Shown: positions 11,383-12,257 of the stretch, in pieces
How the letters are laid out: every line of letters begins with the position of its first letter
Position numbering within the stretch: position 1 is the stretch's first letter
Source: Spirogloea muscicola
Taxonomy: Eukaryota > Streptophyta > Zygnematophyceae > Spirogloeales > Spirogloeaceae
Direction: 5' to 3'
Assembly (NCBI GenBank): GCA_009602725.1
Contig: WELB01000178.1
Coordinates: 253,019-265,275, forward strand
DNA length: 12,257 bases
The notes under the pieces: model-generated
Databases searched by the model: none
What the model saw: the letters and a program-made list of their open reading frames with translations, nothing else
Told to the model about the DNA's origin: nothing
Made by a program: the position numbers and the translations under genes

Positions 11383-11797
11383 TTGTCCATTCTTTTTTGG
11401 CTGGCTTCTGCCACCACGGCTGGGTATGCGGTCGCCTGCGCTGCTCGGGCCAAAGAGCTGAAGTACGCGGATCATCCGCGGGAAGACGAGTTCTTCCCGT
11501 TGGCCATCGACACACATGGGGCGCTGGGCGCTCGGTGGCTCGAGCTGCTCACCCAGCTCGCCCGCCACACCATCGCCCGGCGCTTCCATGGGGAGCCGGT
11601 TGACTTTTTTGCAGCCGGGTCGCTGGCGCAAGTGTATCGAATGCGCCTGGCCGTCTCGCTGCAGAGGTCCATGGCCCGGGCGCTGCACCTTCGTGCCGGC
11701 AGAGCCCTCGCTGCTGCCTCTGGCTCTGGCCAGGGGACCCACTTCCAGGAGCCCAGCATCTCTGATCTGCGGCTGCTTAGCAGGGGTTACTGAGTGT
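11383..11797 (+). pseudogene. Best-preserved retroelement C-terminal fragment F
   Basis: After a partial tail unit (CCATTCTTTTTTGGCTGGC), one frame stays open from about 11410 to TGA at 11791-11793: GYAVACAARAKELKYADHP, REDEFFPLAIDTHGALGARW, LELLTQLARHTIARRF, AAGSLAQVYRMRLAVSLQRS, HLRAGRALAAASGSG, SISDLRLLSRGY-stop. It is truncated at its 5' end inside a tail unit, so it has no start of its own and no polymerase domain. It may simply be decaying, but the intact frame suggests it is young. Confidence 0.7.
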
Positions 11798-11919
11798 TTC
11801 GTAGTAGCAGCTTTGTTTCTGTTACTTAGCGCTTCCCCTGGCCCCCTTCTCGTACTCTGTTCATTCTTTATCGGGCTGGTTGTTCCAGCCCCTATTCTCA
11901 ATGGGCGAGCACCTTCTTC
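11754..11919 (+). repeat. 166-bp direct repeat, copy 3
   Basis: It has the same content and order as 10912-11074 with a handful of substitutions and a 3-bp difference. The hairpin arms are 11873-11879 and 11885-11891. It forms the natural 3' end of fragment F. Confidence 0.85.
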
Positions 11920-12022
11920 TATTCTCAATGGGCGAGCACTTTCTTCTGCCAGCCCCTCTCTTCTATGGGCGAGCTCATCTTCAATGGGCGAGCACCTCCT
12001 CTTCTCCATGAGCGAGCACTTT
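11893..12022 (+). repeat. Tandem mini-array of the tail terminal motif
   Basis: Five successive short units share TCAATGGGCGAGCAC or a close variant, starting near 11896, 11923, 11959, 11980 and 12002. The spacing varies (about 21-36 bases) and the last units are degenerate. Confidence 0.75.
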
Positions 12023-12042
12023 CCTTTCGCATGGCCAAGCAC

Positions 12043-12187
12043 TCTATTCTCGCTGCAGCGCTCTTTGGCTCATGCGGTCCACGCGCGGGCTGGCCGTGCT
12101 ATGGCTGCTGCTTCCGGGTCTCGGCAAAGTGCCGCTTCTCCTGCTCCGAGTTACTCTGATCTGCTGTTGCTCACACGTGGATACTGA
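12043..12187 (+). mobile_element. Retroelement 3' end after the mini-array
   Basis: SLQRSLAHAVHARAGRAM, AAASGSRQS and YSDLLLLTRGY-stop (TGA 12185-12187) are in one frame, directly downstream of the mini-array. After it, 12237-12254 repeats the 18 bases of 11107-11124, so another tail probably begins at the window's edge. Confidence 0.7.
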
Positions 12188-12257
12188 GCAGCCATCTGCA
12201 TCTCCCTCTGCACCATCTTGCACTTTGTAGTGTAGTCCTTTTTCAGCACCTCTTTCT

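Overview
The window looks like nuclear DNA of a GC-rich green alga (Chlorophyta; the clade cannot be fixed from sequence alone). It holds two intron-rich protein genes on the + strand, each coding in short GC-rich exons, and the proteasome subunit matches the plant/algal version. About 5 kb of non-genic DNA is full of decayed fragments of one retrotransposon-like family. No bacterial features are present, and I recognised no tRNA, rRNA or CRISPR.

Region by region: 68-1667 is a four-exon gene for the 20S proteasome alpha subunit PSMA1 (plant PAF1). All three of its introns start with GC instead of GT. 1668-2022 is its 3' flank, with a TGTAA polyadenylation-type signal. 2023-2240 is an almost pure C/T tract. 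2241-2857 carries minus-strand vestiges of the mobile family. 2858-3611 is the presumed promoter and 5' UTR of the second gene and contains a duplicated palindromic element.

3612-7662 is a 12-exon gene for a polyglutamine-binding protein 1 (PQBP1) homologue. All 11 introns join in phase to give 583 residues: a Gly/His-rich N terminus, a helical stretch, a PxxLxxxLxxRGIL-type motif, two WW domains, a CxxC-x13-CxxC zinc-finger-like module, an RG-rich segment and the diagnostic PQBP1 C-terminal signature. The two genes share a direction but have unrelated roles (protein degradation; pre-mRNA splicing).

7663-8400 shows no gene. 8417-12257 is a graveyard of truncated, frameshifted copies of a conserved C-terminal module resembling the region downstream of the reverse transcriptase domain in LINE-like elements. 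No reverse transcriptase domain lies in the window. Copies between 8417 and 10535 alternate in orientation; those after 10434 all point +. A short hairpin-bearing tail unit is repeated about ten times and is often fused directly to the next truncated copy, suggesting insertion of the element into its own 3' tail. The points most worth a second look are the GC-AG intron cluster with its in-frame, stop-free introns, and this self-nesting retroelement array.
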